Positions 31,777 to 39,676 of a stretch of 64,000 nt of DNA are shown in pieces. Numbering within the stretch: the first letter of the stretch is position 1; each line of letters starts with the position of its first letter. The stretch is from Pelagibacterium nitratireducens (GTDB lineage: Bacteria; Pseudomonadota; Alphaproteobacteria; Rhizobiales; Devosiaceae). The translations under genes and the position numbers were made by a program. Under the pieces are notes generated by a model. The model was not told where the DNA came from, searched no databases, and worked only from the letters and a program-made list of their open reading frames with translations. The stretch lies in contig NZ_CP146275.1 in NCBI RefSeq assembly GCF_037044555.1, positions 2,088,501 through 2,152,500 of the forward strand, written 5' to 3'.

Positions 31777-31796
31777 TTGTATCCAATTGCATACAA
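31777..31796. promoter_or_regulatory. Candidate GntR operator
   Basis: TTGTATCCAATTGCATACAA is palindromic except for one base pair flanking each side of the central CAATTG-like core: half-sites TTGTAT and ATACAA. It lies 10 bases upstream of the gntR start and overlaps where the ribosome-binding site and leader begin, a place suited to autorepression. Palindromes of this TTGTAT/ATACAA type are known for FadR-class regulators; binding here is inferred. Confidence 0.65.
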
Positions 31797-32048
31797 TGGG
31801 CTTGCGGCGGAATGCAAGCCCTAGACCTTTTCCGTACCATTGAAGCGGCACGGCGTTCCAAGCCTCACCTCGTCCCGCCAATAAATCGAAAAGAGCCTCC
31901 AACTTTCTCTGACGGCATTCCACCCTGCTCGTTGCCGGCTCGCGATGGCCCAATCGCAGCTGGGCAATTGTCAGTGATGGCCTGATTGGTAGGCAGTGGA
32001 TGTCCGCTCATATTGCCGAACGCTCCCCAGGCCCGGACCGACGCTATC

Positions 32049-33110
32049 ATGCATCAGATTTACTTCTACGCCCGCACATTGATTATCGGCGCCCTTGGCG
32101 GCCTTATCGGATACCTGCTGAACTTTCCGCTTGGCTGGCTGGTGGGGGCGATGCTCTCGACGATTCCCTGCGCCATGATGGGCATTCGGGTGCCGACCCA
32201 TTGGGGGCTCCGCTCGGTAATGATCGGCACCATCGGGTTGATGGCGGGGGCGGCCTTTACACCTTCCATCGTCAACCGCGCGGGTGAATGGGCGTTTTCG
32301 CTGGCAGGCGTCGCCGTGTACTGCGTGATCATTACGGCGATGGGACTGTTTATCTGCCTGAAGTTGGGCAAACTCGACCGCCCGACTGCCGCCTTTTCCG
32401 CGGCACCCGGTGGGCTTTCGGAAATTCTTGTGCTCGGGCCGGCTTACGGCGCCGACGTTCGGGCGCTCTCGCTGGTTCATGGAATGCGGCTTGCTGTGAT
32501 TCTGATCATCGTTCCACTGGTCATCGTCTGGGTCGGGACCGGCAGTGGTCCCACAACAATGAACCGCACGATTGATTTCACATTGTCCATACCATTCCGG
32601 GATTACGCGATCTTGGGAGCGTGTCTGGTGATCGGAATCATCGGAGGGCGCAAGATCAGACTGCCCGGCGCGCATCTCACGGGTCCACTGATTCTATCGG
32701 GTATAGTCCATTATTTCGGGTTCACGGCGAGCAGCCCGCCGCAATTGTTCGTCATTGTGGCGCAGGTCGTAATCGGCACGTCGGTGGCGCAGTTCTTTTC
32801 CAACACCACGATCCGCCAGGTTTTGGCGGGATTGATGGTCGGCGGCGGCCTGACCGTCGTCAATCTTTGCATAGCTTCTATTTTCGCGCTCGCCTTCCAG
32901 ACCTGGCTGGACATTCCATTTGCCGCCGGGCTGTTGGCGCTGGTGCCAGGCGGATTGCCGGAAATGAGCCTGATTTCAATTGCGCTGGGGCTCGATGCAG
33001 CCTTTGTCAGCCTGCACCACCTGTTCCGCGTGGTGATGGTTTTGATGTTTCTGCCCATTCTGGTTCCGCTGTGGATTCCCAAACCCGAGCGGGCGGCTCA
33101 ACCCCACTAG
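32049..33110 (+). CDS. AbrB-family membrane protein (putative transporter)
   Basis: A 353-residue integral membrane protein of the AbrB/'ammonia monooxygenase' family (PF05145-like; not the AbrB transcription factor). It has about ten hydrophobic segments in two similar halves, each with a P-G-G-L-[SP]-E motif: SAAPGGLSEILVLG near 120 and LVPGGLPEMSLI near 305. The duplicated motif is the family hallmark. The molecular role is poorly known; some members sit near carboxylate catabolism genes. ATG at 32049 has a weak ribosome-binding site; an upstream start at 31986 adds no conserved sequence. Divergent from gntR with 282 bases between. Confidence 0.8.
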   Translation: MHQIYFYARTLIIGALGGLIGYLLNFPLGWLVGAMLSTIPCAMMGIRVPTHWGLRSVMIGTIGLMAGAAFTPSIVNRAGEWAFSLAGVAVYCVIITAMGLFICLKLGKLDRPTAAFSAAPGGLSEILVLGPAYGADVRALSLVHGMRLAVILIIVPLVIVWVGTGSGPTTMNRTIDFTLSIPFRDYAILGACLVIGIIGGRKIRLPGAHLTGPLILSGIVHYFGFTASSPPQLFVIVAQVVIGTSVAQFFSNTTIRQVLAGLMVGGGLTVVNLCIASIFALAFQTWLDIPFAAGLLALVPGGLPEMSLISIALGLDAAFVSLHHLFRVVMVLMFLPILVPLWIPKPERAAQPH

Positions 33111-33129
33111 GCGAAACACGCATTTCGCC
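33110..33129 (+). terminator. Possible terminator after the AbrB-family gene
   Basis: GGCGAAA (33110-33116) pairs with TTTCGCC (33123-33129) right at the stop codon, a 7-bp stem with a 6-base loop followed by only two T residues. It could be a weak terminator. Confidence 0.4.
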
Positions 33130-33226
33130 TTGCCGTGGTGCGATAGCCCCTGTCACCAAAGGGCGATGGCGGTAGACAGTTGCGCGGCCTATCTCTTGAC
33201 AGCAAGTCTCACCAGGGAGAGATGCC

Positions 33227-33373
33227 ATGAAGATGCCAACCAAGGTCAGGGCCGCGATGTGGGCCATCGGAGAACAGATGGATCGCATCAGGCTCTACCA
33301 GAGCTTCGTGCTCCACAACGACATTCACACGCTGTCGCCCTCCGCCCGCCGTCGTCTGGGGCTGAGCGAATAG
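33227..33373 (+). CDS. Small basic protein of 48 residues, function unknown
   Basis: A short frame from ATG 33227 to TAG 33371-33373 with a good ribosome-binding site (AGGGAGAG) five bases upstream. The product starts KMPTKVRAAMWAIGEQMD and ends HTLSPSARRRLGLSE. The C-terminal 'L-S-x-x-x-x-R-x-L-G-L' pattern loosely recalls DUF1127-type small proteins, but I cannot assign it. It lies between the AbrB-family gene and lysR. Without a comparison across genomes it remains a candidate. Confidence 0.5.
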   Translation: MKMPTKVRAAMWAIGEQMDRIRLYQSFVLHNDIHTLSPSARRRLGLSE

Positions 33374-33425
33374 ATTTTTTGCACCAGACCAAAGGCTTGG
33401 TCGAAAGTGAGGGGAAATTGCTATA

Positions 33426-34367
33426 GTGAGCCAAACCGAAAACCGGGACTGGTTCATGCAGCATTTCGACCCCATTACGGCTCGCCTCGTCCTCGCGCTC
33501 GCGCGGGACGGATCCATCGCCAAAACGGCCGAACGCGAGAACATCGCGCCTTCGGCCGTCAGCCGTCGTATCGCCGATCTCGAGGCCCGTATGGGAATTG
33601 TTCTGTTTGACCGGTCTGCCAGCGGGGTGTCTCTAACCTCAGCAGGCACGCGATATGCTGAAGGTTGCCGGCGGATTTTCCGCGAGATCAGCGACCTACA
33701 CACGGCCATGAGCGGCTTTGCCTCGGGAGATGCCGGACAGTTGCGCATTGCTTCGTCGAGCTCAGCCCTGTCGGGGCGCTTGCCCGAACTGCTGGCGAGC
33801 TACGCAAAGAAGCACCCGGGCGTGCGGCTCGATATCCGTGAAATGGCGGGGCGGGCCACCTTGACGGCACTGGAGGATGCGCAGGTCGATCTGGCGATCT
33901 TTGCCGACAATTACGACTATTCGGCGTTCGACGCCGAGGTGTTCGAGGATGACGATGTGGGTGTTATCGCCTCGCCCGATCATCCTCTTGCAAATCAAAT
34001 TCTTGCAGGTGGCCCCATAAGTTTCGATATGGCGATGAGCCATGAGGTCGTCGGGGTGCACCATATGGGCGCGCTCGATCGGCTTATCAACGAGGCGGCG
34101 CGCAAGGCTGGTCACACGTTGGGAGCCAGAGTCAGCGTGGAGAGCTTCCCATCGCTTGTACGCATGGTCGAGGCGGGATTCGGGATCGGGTTTTTGCGCA
34201 ACACGTCCATTCATCTTCTGGCTGGCACCGACCTGGTGCACGCCCCGCTGGCCGAGAATTGGGCGGTGCGCAAGCTGATGATCGCCCGGCGCCCGCGTAT
34301 GGCGATCGCCGCATCGGTGACCAGTTTTCTCGAGCTGGCACGCGCCGGATACCGGCACGAGAGCTGA
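33426..34367 (+). CDS. LysR-family transcriptional regulator
   Basis: A 313-residue LysR regulator with an N-terminal winged helix (ITARLVLALARDGSIAKTA and PSAVSRRIADLEARMG within residues 15-70) and a type 2 periplasmic-binding effector domain (from about 95). The GTG start at 33426 has GAGGGGAA about ten bases upstream; an ATG at 33456 is an alternative. It reads in the same direction as the following two-dehydrogenase/RraA genes, 78 bases before the first, rather than divergently as is more usual. It probably controls those genes; the inducer is unknown. Confidence 0.9.
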   Translation: MSQTENRDWFMQHFDPITARLVLALARDGSIAKTAERENIAPSAVSRRIADLEARMGIVLFDRSASGVSLTSAGTRYAEGCRRIFREISDLHTAMSGFASGDAGQLRIASSSSALSGRLPELLASYAKKHPGVRLDIREMAGRATLTALEDAQVDLAIFADNYDYSAFDAEVFEDDDVGVIASPDHPLANQILAGGPISFDMAMSHEVVGVHHMGALDRLINEAARKAGHTLGARVSVESFPSLVRMVEAGFGIGFLRNTSIHLLAGTDLVHAPLAENWAVRKLMIARRPRMAIAASVTSFLELARAGYRHES

Positions 34368-34410
34368 AACAAACGGGCGGCAATCCTGCCTGCCTGTATT
34401 ACAAATAGCG

Positions 34411-34428
34411 TGTCCGGAAGTCGGACCA
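34411..34428. promoter_or_regulatory. Imperfect inverted repeat before the Ldh2-type gene
   Basis: TGTCCG (34411-34416), five bases, then CGGAC(C)A (34422-34428) form an interrupted palindrome 18 bases upstream of the dehydrogenase start, just before the ribosome-binding site. It might be a regulator site or part of the promoter. Support is only the symmetry and position. Confidence 0.3.
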
Positions 34429-34445
34429 CATAGAGGAGGCGCAAA

Positions 34446-35504
34446 ATGAATTCAGCGGCCCCTGCCCGCACCGTCGATGCGCAAAAGCTTCAGACGCTCG
34501 TTACGGACATTTTCAACGCTGAGGGCGTGCCAACCCCAAACGCGGCGCGTATTGCAGAATGTCTGGTGCTTGCCGACCTGCGGGGTGTCGCTTCGCACGG
34601 CGTGTCTCGGCTTTCCATCTATCTTGAGCGCATCCGACGCGGCATGGTGGAGCGCGTTCCCGAATTTGCGATGAGTGAGCCCAGCCCCGTCGCGGCGTTG
34701 CTCGATGGCGGCAATGGGTTCGGATTTCTCGCTGCGACCAAAGCCATGACCATGGCAACCGAGCGGGCCGAGCAATTCGGGATCGGCATGGTGGGGGTCA
34801 AGAACTCCAACCATTTCGGCATGGCGGCCTGCTATCTGCTGCAGGCGGTCGATGCCGGATTTGCGGCACTGGTTTTCACCAACGCCTCGCCGGCCATGCC
34901 GGTATGGGGCGGGCGCGAGCCGCTCTTGGGAACGAGCCCGTTCGCGTTCGGAGCGCCAGGCAATCCACCGATCATTCTGGACATGGCCACATCGGTGGTG
35001 GCGCGGGGCAAGATACGCCGCGCTGCGGCAGCTGGGGAACCGATCCCCGAAGGCTGGGCGCTGGACAAGGACGGCAACCCAACAACCGACGCGCAGGCGG
35101 GCTATGAAGGGCTGATCCTGCCGTTGGGCGGGCCGAAGGGTTCGGGGTTGTCGCTGATGATGGAAGTCATGGCCGGCGTGATGACCGGGGCTGCATTCGG
35201 GGGCGAAGTGCGCAACCAGTATGAGAGATTCGATGCGCCGCAGAATGTCGGGCACATGATGGTAGCGTTCAAGCCGGGGATTTTCATGGGAGAGGATTAT
35301 CGCGAGCGAATGGGCGAACTGGTTTCGCGAGCCAAGGGCTCGACGCCGGTTTATTCCGATCAGCCCGTGCTGATGCCCGGTGAACCCGAAGCCTTACGGG
35401 CCGAAGAGCGGCGGCGGAACGGGATTTTGCTTGGAGGAGCCGATCTTGAGATGATCGCAAGCGAAGCGCGCTCTGTTGGCGTCGACGCGTCGGCTTACAT
35501 TTAG
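34446..35504 (+). CDS. Ldh2/MDH2-family 2-hydroxyacid dehydrogenase
   Basis: NAD(P)-dependent oxidoreductase of the malate/L-lactate (YlbC/YiaK) family, unrelated in fold to classical lactate dehydrogenases. The 352-residue protein shows the family blocks ADLRGVASHGVSRL with the catalytic His, GVKNSNHFGMA, NASPAMPVWGGREPLLGTSP, DMATSVVARGKI and PLGGPKGSGLSLMMEVMAG. Known substrates of the family include sulfolactate, ureidoglycolate, malate and diketogulonate, so the substrate is open. Strong GAGGAGG ribosome-binding site. It is followed 10 bases later by a second dehydrogenase of another fold. Confidence 0.92.
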   Translation: MNSAAPARTVDAQKLQTLVTDIFNAEGVPTPNAARIAECLVLADLRGVASHGVSRLSIYLERIRRGMVERVPEFAMSEPSPVAALLDGGNGFGFLAATKAMTMATERAEQFGIGMVGVKNSNHFGMAACYLLQAVDAGFAALVFTNASPAMPVWGGREPLLGTSPFAFGAPGNPPIILDMATSVVARGKIRRAAAAGEPIPEGWALDKDGNPTTDAQAGYEGLILPLGGPKGSGLSLMMEVMAGVMTGAAFGGEVRNQYERFDAPQNVGHMMVAFKPGIFMGEDYRERMGELVSRAKGSTPVYSDQPVLMPGEPEALRAEERRRNGILLGGADLEMIASEARSVGVDASAYI

Positions 35505-35514
35505 GGGATATTCG

Positions 35515-36486
35515 ATGACACTGAGAGTTGCCGTCCTCGACGATTATCAGAACGTGGCGCTCGGCCTGGCGGACTGGAGCAAGCTGGGACCGGATGTCGC
35601 CATTGAGGTATTCGACAGAAATCTCGGCAGCGAAGACGAAGCTGCAAAAGTGCTTTCCGGGTTCGATGTGGTCTGCCTGATGCGCGAGCGCATGGCTCTG
35701 CCAGCCTCGCTGATCGAAAGATTGCCCGATTTAAAATTGGTCAACGTGACGGGTGCTCGGGTGCGGGTGATTGATTTCGATGCAGCAGTCGCCAAGGGCA
35801 TCACTGTCTGCCACACCTATGCAGGGGATTCAAAAAATGCCACGCCGGAAATGGCGTGGGGTCTCATTCTGGCAAGCGCCCGACATCTGGCTGAGGAGCA
35901 TCAGCGTGTACGTGACGGCGGATGGCAGGCGAGCATCGGCACCAAGCTGGGCGGCAAGACGCTAGGGCTGGTTGGGCTGGGCAAGCTGGGCGGCCGGATG
36001 GCGCAGATCGCCAAAGCATTCGAAATGGATGTGATTGCCTGGAGCCAGAACCTGACTGAAGAGCGCGCTGCGGAGTGCGGTGCAAGGAAGGTGGATAAAG
36101 AAACGCTGTTTCGTAACGCCGATGTGGTCAGCCTGCATCTGATTCTTTCGGACCGATCCCGCCAGATCGTAGGGCGGAACGAGATCGGGCTGATGAAGAA
36201 GGACGCTATTCTCGTGAACACGTCTCGCGGCCCACTGATCGATGAGGCCGCCCTTCTCGATGCCCTGAACGCCGGAAGCATCAGGGCCGGGCTGGACGTC
36301 TATGATATCGAACCCCTGCCGGCAAACCATCCGCTGCGCAACGCTCCCAATGTGACGCTGAGCCCGCACCTGGGCTATGTAACGCAAGAGACCTATGAAT
36401 TTTTCCACCGCGACATCGTGGACAACATCATTGCCTGGCGGGAGGGCGCGCCGGTGCGGGTTCTTGCAGCGCCGGAAAATCCATAA
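35515..36486 (+). CDS. D-2-hydroxyacid dehydrogenase family protein
   Basis: NAD-dependent dehydrogenase of the SerA/D-lactate class, 323 residues. The NAD-binding Rossmann motif is GLVGLGKLGG (151-160). The catalytic triad is visible: R238 (NTSRGPLID), E266 (DVYDIEPLP) and H285 (LSPHLGYVT). The ATG at 35515 has a nearby AGGGGA. It lies between the Ldh2-type enzyme and the RraA-type aldolase. Pairing with Ldh2 suggests the two act on opposite enantiomers of one hydroxyacid, meeting at the same 2-oxoacid; the substrate is not known. Confidence 0.93.
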   Translation: MTLRVAVLDDYQNVALGLADWSKLGPDVAIEVFDRNLGSEDEAAKVLSGFDVVCLMRERMALPASLIERLPDLKLVNVTGARVRVIDFDAAVAKGITVCHTYAGDSKNATPEMAWGLILASARHLAEEHQRVRDGGWQASIGTKLGGKTLGLVGLGKLGGRMAQIAKAFEMDVIAWSQNLTEERAAECGARKVDKETLFRNADVVSLHLILSDRSRQIVGRNEIGLMKKDAILVNTSRGPLIDEAALLDALNAGSIRAGLDVYDIEPLPANHPLRNAPNVTLSPHLGYVTQETYEFFHRDIVDNIIAWREGAPVRVLAAPENP

Positions 36487-36501
36487 GAGGAGACTTATAC
36501 A

Positions 36502-36984
36502 ATGAACATGAAGAAGACCGCCGATCTGGTTGACGGATATGATGAAAAGCTGACTTTTTGTGATTATCCGCTGACCAAGTTCGGGCGGGCCGACGGTTTC
36601 GAGGGTGAGATCGTGACGCTCAAGACTTTTGAAGACAATGCGCTGCTGCGTGAAATTCTCGAACAGCCGGGCAAAGGACGGGTGCTGGTAGTCGATGGTG
36701 GCGGGTCGACCCGGGTGGCGATCGTGGGAGACCAGATCGCAGCGCTAGGATTGAACAATGGCTGGGCCGGGCTGGTACTCAACGGATCGATCCGCGACAG
36801 CGTCGATATCGACGCCATGGATTACGCCGTGTTCGCCGTTGGAACTTCGCCGAAAAAATCGACAAAGACGCGGGCCGGGTTTAGGGACGTGCCGGTGACG
36901 TTCGGGGACATGACTTTTACGCCCGGGCATTATCTTTATGCCGATGCGGATGGAATACTGGTTTCTGAAAAGCCAGTGGAATGA
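36502..36984 (+). CDS. RraA-family aldolase (HMG/CHA aldolase-like)
   Basis: A 160-residue protein of the RraA/class II aldolase family. Members cleave 4-hydroxy-4-methyl-2-oxoglutarate or 4-carboxy-4-hydroxy-2-oxoadipate into pyruvate plus pyruvate or oxaloacetate; others act as RNase E regulators or oxaloacetate decarboxylases. The metal/substrate site residues R98 and D99 are present in NGSIRDS, with VVDGGGSTRVAIVGDQIA before them. Its place in a catabolic operon argues for the enzyme role rather than RNase regulation. AGAGGAGA ribosome-binding site; a terminator follows directly. Confidence 0.85.
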   Translation: MNMKKTADLVDGYDEKLTFCDYPLTKFGRADGFEGEIVTLKTFEDNALLREILEQPGKGRVLVVDGGGSTRVAIVGDQIAALGLNNGWAGLVLNGSIRDSVDIDAMDYAVFAVGTSPKKSTKTRAGFRDVPVTFGDMTFTPGHYLYADADGILVSEKPVE

Positions 36985-36986
36985 GG

Positions 36987-37014
36987 TGAAAATGGCTGCC
37001 GAGGCAGCCATTTT
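36987..37014. terminator. Bidirectional terminator between rraA-like and CoA-transferase genes
   Basis: AAAATGGCTGCC (36989-37000) pairs with GGCAGCCATTTT (37003-37014) around GA. The A-run on the left and T-run on the right make it a terminator in both directions, serving two convergent transcripts. Its right arm touches the stop codon of the CoA-transferase gene. Confidence 0.85.
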
Positions 37015-38399
37015 CATATCCAGTCAGGCATATGGCTCCCCAAAGGTGCCGGGGGCGCGAGCCAGCGCCAATCGGGCGACTGCAGGGGTGAACGCAAGGC
37101 TTCGATGGCACCGAAGGCGGTATCGTAGGGCACAAGATAGCCGCGCGAGCGCGCATCATCGATCGACGGACGTGTCGAGGGGGCATCAACCTGAGGGCCG
37201 AGGTGGTCGTAGGTGTTCCACATCCAATGCGCCGTGCGGGCCAGCGACAGGCGGCCAGCCCAGCTGCCACTCTGCTCCATCCTCCGAATGAGGCCAACCA
37301 TGCCTGCCAACGCACCAAGATAGCCGGTGAGATAATCTAGCGGCTGGCAGGGCAGGTTTTCGGGCGGGTTCTCGCCGTCCCAGCACATGCCGACAGTGGC
37401 CTGCACCAGGCTGTCATAGCCGCGGCGGGCGGCCCAGGGGCCGGAGCGAGAGAAAGCGTCGAGATCGATATGGACGAGGCCCGGGCGAAGGCGCGTCAGC
37501 ATGGCTTTGTCATAGCCCCTGCCAGGCAGTGAGCCCGGACGATAGGCATCAAGGAAGACGTCGCTTTCGGCGATGAGGGCTTCGAAGGTTGCGCGATCTT
37601 TGGGCGATGCAAGATCGAGCGTTGCAGACCGTTTGCCGAATCCTGTGTCGATGACGAGGGATTCGATGGATGGCAGGCCGGGGCCCGAAACGAGAAGAAC
37701 GTCGCCACCGAATTCAGCGATGGTGCGGCCGGCCATGGGACCAGCGATGACGCGGGAGAGGTCGACCACGTGCAGGCCCGAGAGGGGTTGGTCGCCCGAC
37801 GCGCTGGAACGCGGGGTGCCGTTATCGAGGCGTTCGAATTCGATCAGGGGAAGAGCTTTTATGGCGGTGTATTGAGCCTCTGCTTCCCATTCAGCGCGGG
37901 TGCGGACCGCGGCGATGCACAGACCGTTGGCGATGCCCAGCGCTTCGAGATCGAACGGATCACGCGTGCGGACCGCCCGAGCGACATCATCGACGGTGGT
38001 AACGCCGAGCAGTTTGAGGACGCCATCTTGCAGATGCGGGAAATTGCCATGCAGGAAAGCCCAGCGTCCGTTTGCGGCTTCATAAAAGCCGGTGAATGGA
38101 TCGCGGAATTTTGCTGATTTTCCGTCAACGGTCAGATAGCTCGAACAGGCCATTGAGAGCCCGGCATGATACGTGCTGATGCTCACCGGGGCGGTCACGC
38201 CGTTGCGCAGTTCGTCAAGGCGCGACGCGGCAAGCCCAACGGCGGCCAGAGCGGCTACGGCGTTGGCGGTAATGGGCCACGACGTCGGGAGCGCGCTTCC
38301 ATCATCGATGATTTCGAGGCGGTCGAGCGGGGCGTCGTCAAAGCCGATGCCAGAGAGCAGATCTCCAAGGACTATCGTGCAGGCCTCGACCAAGCTCAT
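37014..38399 (-). CDS. Family III CoA-transferase with apparently permuted domains
   Basis: CaiB/BaiF-type enzyme moving CoA between carboxylates, 461 residues. Blocks that normally open the family (LSGLHVVDLSRVIAGPMAG, then FGKRSATLDLASPKDR, DVFLDAYRPGSLPGRGYD, SGPWAARRGYDSLVQA, and the probable catalytic Asp in QPLDYLTGYLGA) occupy about residues 210-400. Residues 60-200 instead resemble the family's usual C-terminal part (GRWAFLHGNFPHLQ, AAVRTRAEWE). So the domain order looks rearranged. It overlaps prpF by 4 bases (ATGA) and ends the minus-strand operon. The acyl acceptor is unknown. Confidence 0.85.
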   Translation of the reverse strand: MSLVEACTIVLGDLLSGIGFDDAPLDRLEIIDDGSALPTSWPITANAVAALAAVGLAASRLDELRNGVTAPVSISTYHAGLSMACSSYLTVDGKSAKFRDPFTGFYEAANGRWAFLHGNFPHLQDGVLKLLGVTTVDDVARAVRTRDPFDLEALGIANGLCIAAVRTRAEWEAEAQYTAIKALPLIEFERLDNGTPRSSASGDQPLSGLHVVDLSRVIAGPMAGRTIAEFGGDVLLVSGPGLPSIESLVIDTGFGKRSATLDLASPKDRATFEALIAESDVFLDAYRPGSLPGRGYDKAMLTRLRPGLVHIDLDAFSRSGPWAARRGYDSLVQATVGMCWDGENPPENLPCQPLDYLTGYLGALAGMVGLIRRMEQSGSWAGRLSLARTAHWMWNTYDHLGPQVDAPSTRPSIDDARSRGYLVPYDTAFGAIEALRSPLQSPDWRWLAPPAPLGSHMPDWI

Positions 38400-39526
38400 G
38401 GCAGGTCTTCCAAAGCGACATCGCCTCGCATCAGGCAGCGGGCCGTGCGAAATGCGGTGGTGCGGGTGACGCGCCATTGACCATCATTGCGGACTTCGGC
38501 CGCGACCGGCAGGACGCCCGAAGGCGTGCCGACACGAATTTCGGAATCGGAAGTTGACGACAGGCGATTGGCAAGGGTGCCGGTGATCTGGCAAGCGGTG
38601 CCCACGCACATGGCGGCGGTAAGGGTCACGGCGCGATGCACGCGTTCCATGGAGACCATGCGCACACCGATATCGTGGCCGGATGGGTCGATCATCGAAC
38701 CATCGAGTGCCTTGAACGGCATGGAGGCGCAAAGAAGCGCAATCTTGGGGTTGGCCAAACGCACCGATTCGGGTGTCGAGCCGAGCCCCATCAGGACACC
38801 GCCAATACGGCGAATGCTGTCGAGCCGATCCATCATCTGAGGGATGGTTTCGATCATGTCGGGAGATTCGGTGCCTTCGAGCCCCAGCGCCGCAGCTTCG
38901 ACGAAAACGACTGGATTGGTGGAGTCTACAAGCGAGACCTCGATTTGTTTGCCGTCAAGGTCGATGATGTCGATTGCATTGCCTGTGGGCAGGAGTGCTG
39001 GGGAGACCGAACCGCCAGGGTCAACGAAATCGAGCGCGATGCGTGCCCCGCTTGAGGCGACGCCAGCCAACTCAAAGGTCCCGGTCGTGATTGGCTGACC
39101 GTTTCGTGCCGGGAAGCGGGCGTGGATAATCTTATCGGTATTGACCTGATAGATACGAACGAGCGCCTCTCCATCGCCGGCTTCGACCAGCCCCATCTCA
39201 AGGGCGCAGGGGCCGACGGCAGACGAGAGATTTCCGCAATTGGCGCCCCATTCGACAATCGGCCTGTCGACGGCGATCTGGGCGAAAAGATAATCGACAT
39301 CGGCATCGTCGCGCGCCGAACGCGAGAGAATGACCGCCTTGGAAAGGGACGAGAGGCCGCCGCCCATGCCGTTGAGCTGGCGGCTATTGGGATCGGGACT
39401 GCCGAGAACGTTCAGCAGAATCGGCTCTATCTCGGCCCGGTCGGATGGCAGGTCGGAGGCATTGAAGAAAACGCCCTTCGAGCTGCCACCACGATAAAAG
39501 CGGGCCGGTATCCAGGATTGGGTCAT
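38396..39526 (-). CDS. PrpF-family isomerase, first paralogue
   Basis: PrpF-fold protein (diaminopimelate-epimerase-like), 376 residues. The family isomerises 2-methylaconitate, aconitate or 4-oxalomesaconate. Seen here are IPARFYRGGSSKG, LGSPDPNSRQLNGMGGGLSSLSK, GANCGNLSSAVGPCA with a Cys at the active-site position, DIDLDGKQIEVS-type strand and MCVGTACQITGTL. ATG at 39526. It is translationally coupled to the CoA-transferase and separated from the upstream dehydrogenase by two hairpins. A second PrpF gene lies at 40743-41837, so the two probably act on different isomers or substrates. Confidence 0.88.
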   Translation of the reverse strand: MTQSWIPARFYRGGSSKGVFFNASDLPSDRAEIEPILLNVLGSPDPNSRQLNGMGGGLSSLSKAVILSRSARDDADVDYLFAQIAVDRPIVEWGANCGNLSSAVGPCALEMGLVEAGDGEALVRIYQVNTDKIIHARFPARNGQPITTGTFELAGVASSGARIALDFVDPGGSVSPALLPTGNAIDIIDLDGKQIEVSLVDSTNPVVFVEAAALGLEGTESPDMIETIPQMMDRLDSIRRIGGVLMGLGSTPESVRLANPKIALLCASMPFKALDGSMIDPSGHDIGVRMVSMERVHRAVTLTAAMCVGTACQITGTLANRLSSTSDSEIRVGTPSGVLPVAAEVRNDGQWRVTRTTAFRTARCLMRGDVALEDLP

Positions 39527-39587
39527 GGGGCCTCCCAAGTGTTTAGTATCCGTTGCTATCGTAGAGGCGCTACGGTTTCCATTGCGC

Positions 39588-39650
39588 AAAAAGCAAAGCC
39601 CCTTCGAGAGAAACGAAGGGGCCTTGGCCGGCAACAGGATGCTTGCCGGC
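39588..39650 (-). terminator. Tandem hairpins after the IPMDH-like gene
   Basis: GCCGGCAA (39627-39634) pairs with TTGCCGGC (39643-39650), and GCCCCTTCG (39598-39606) pairs with CGAAGGGGC (39614-39622). On the minus strand the second stem is followed by TTTGCTTTTT, an intrinsic-terminator layout. It probably ends or attenuates the upstream part of the operon before prpF and the CoA-transferase. Confidence 0.75.
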
Positions 39651-39676
39651 GCGAGGCTATTGTTGCCGTGTTGACA

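Noticed and set aside
36502..36984. RraA as RNase E regulator
   Set aside because: The protein has the aldolase R-D site and lies in a catabolic operon, so an enzyme role is more likely; the regulator name was not used.
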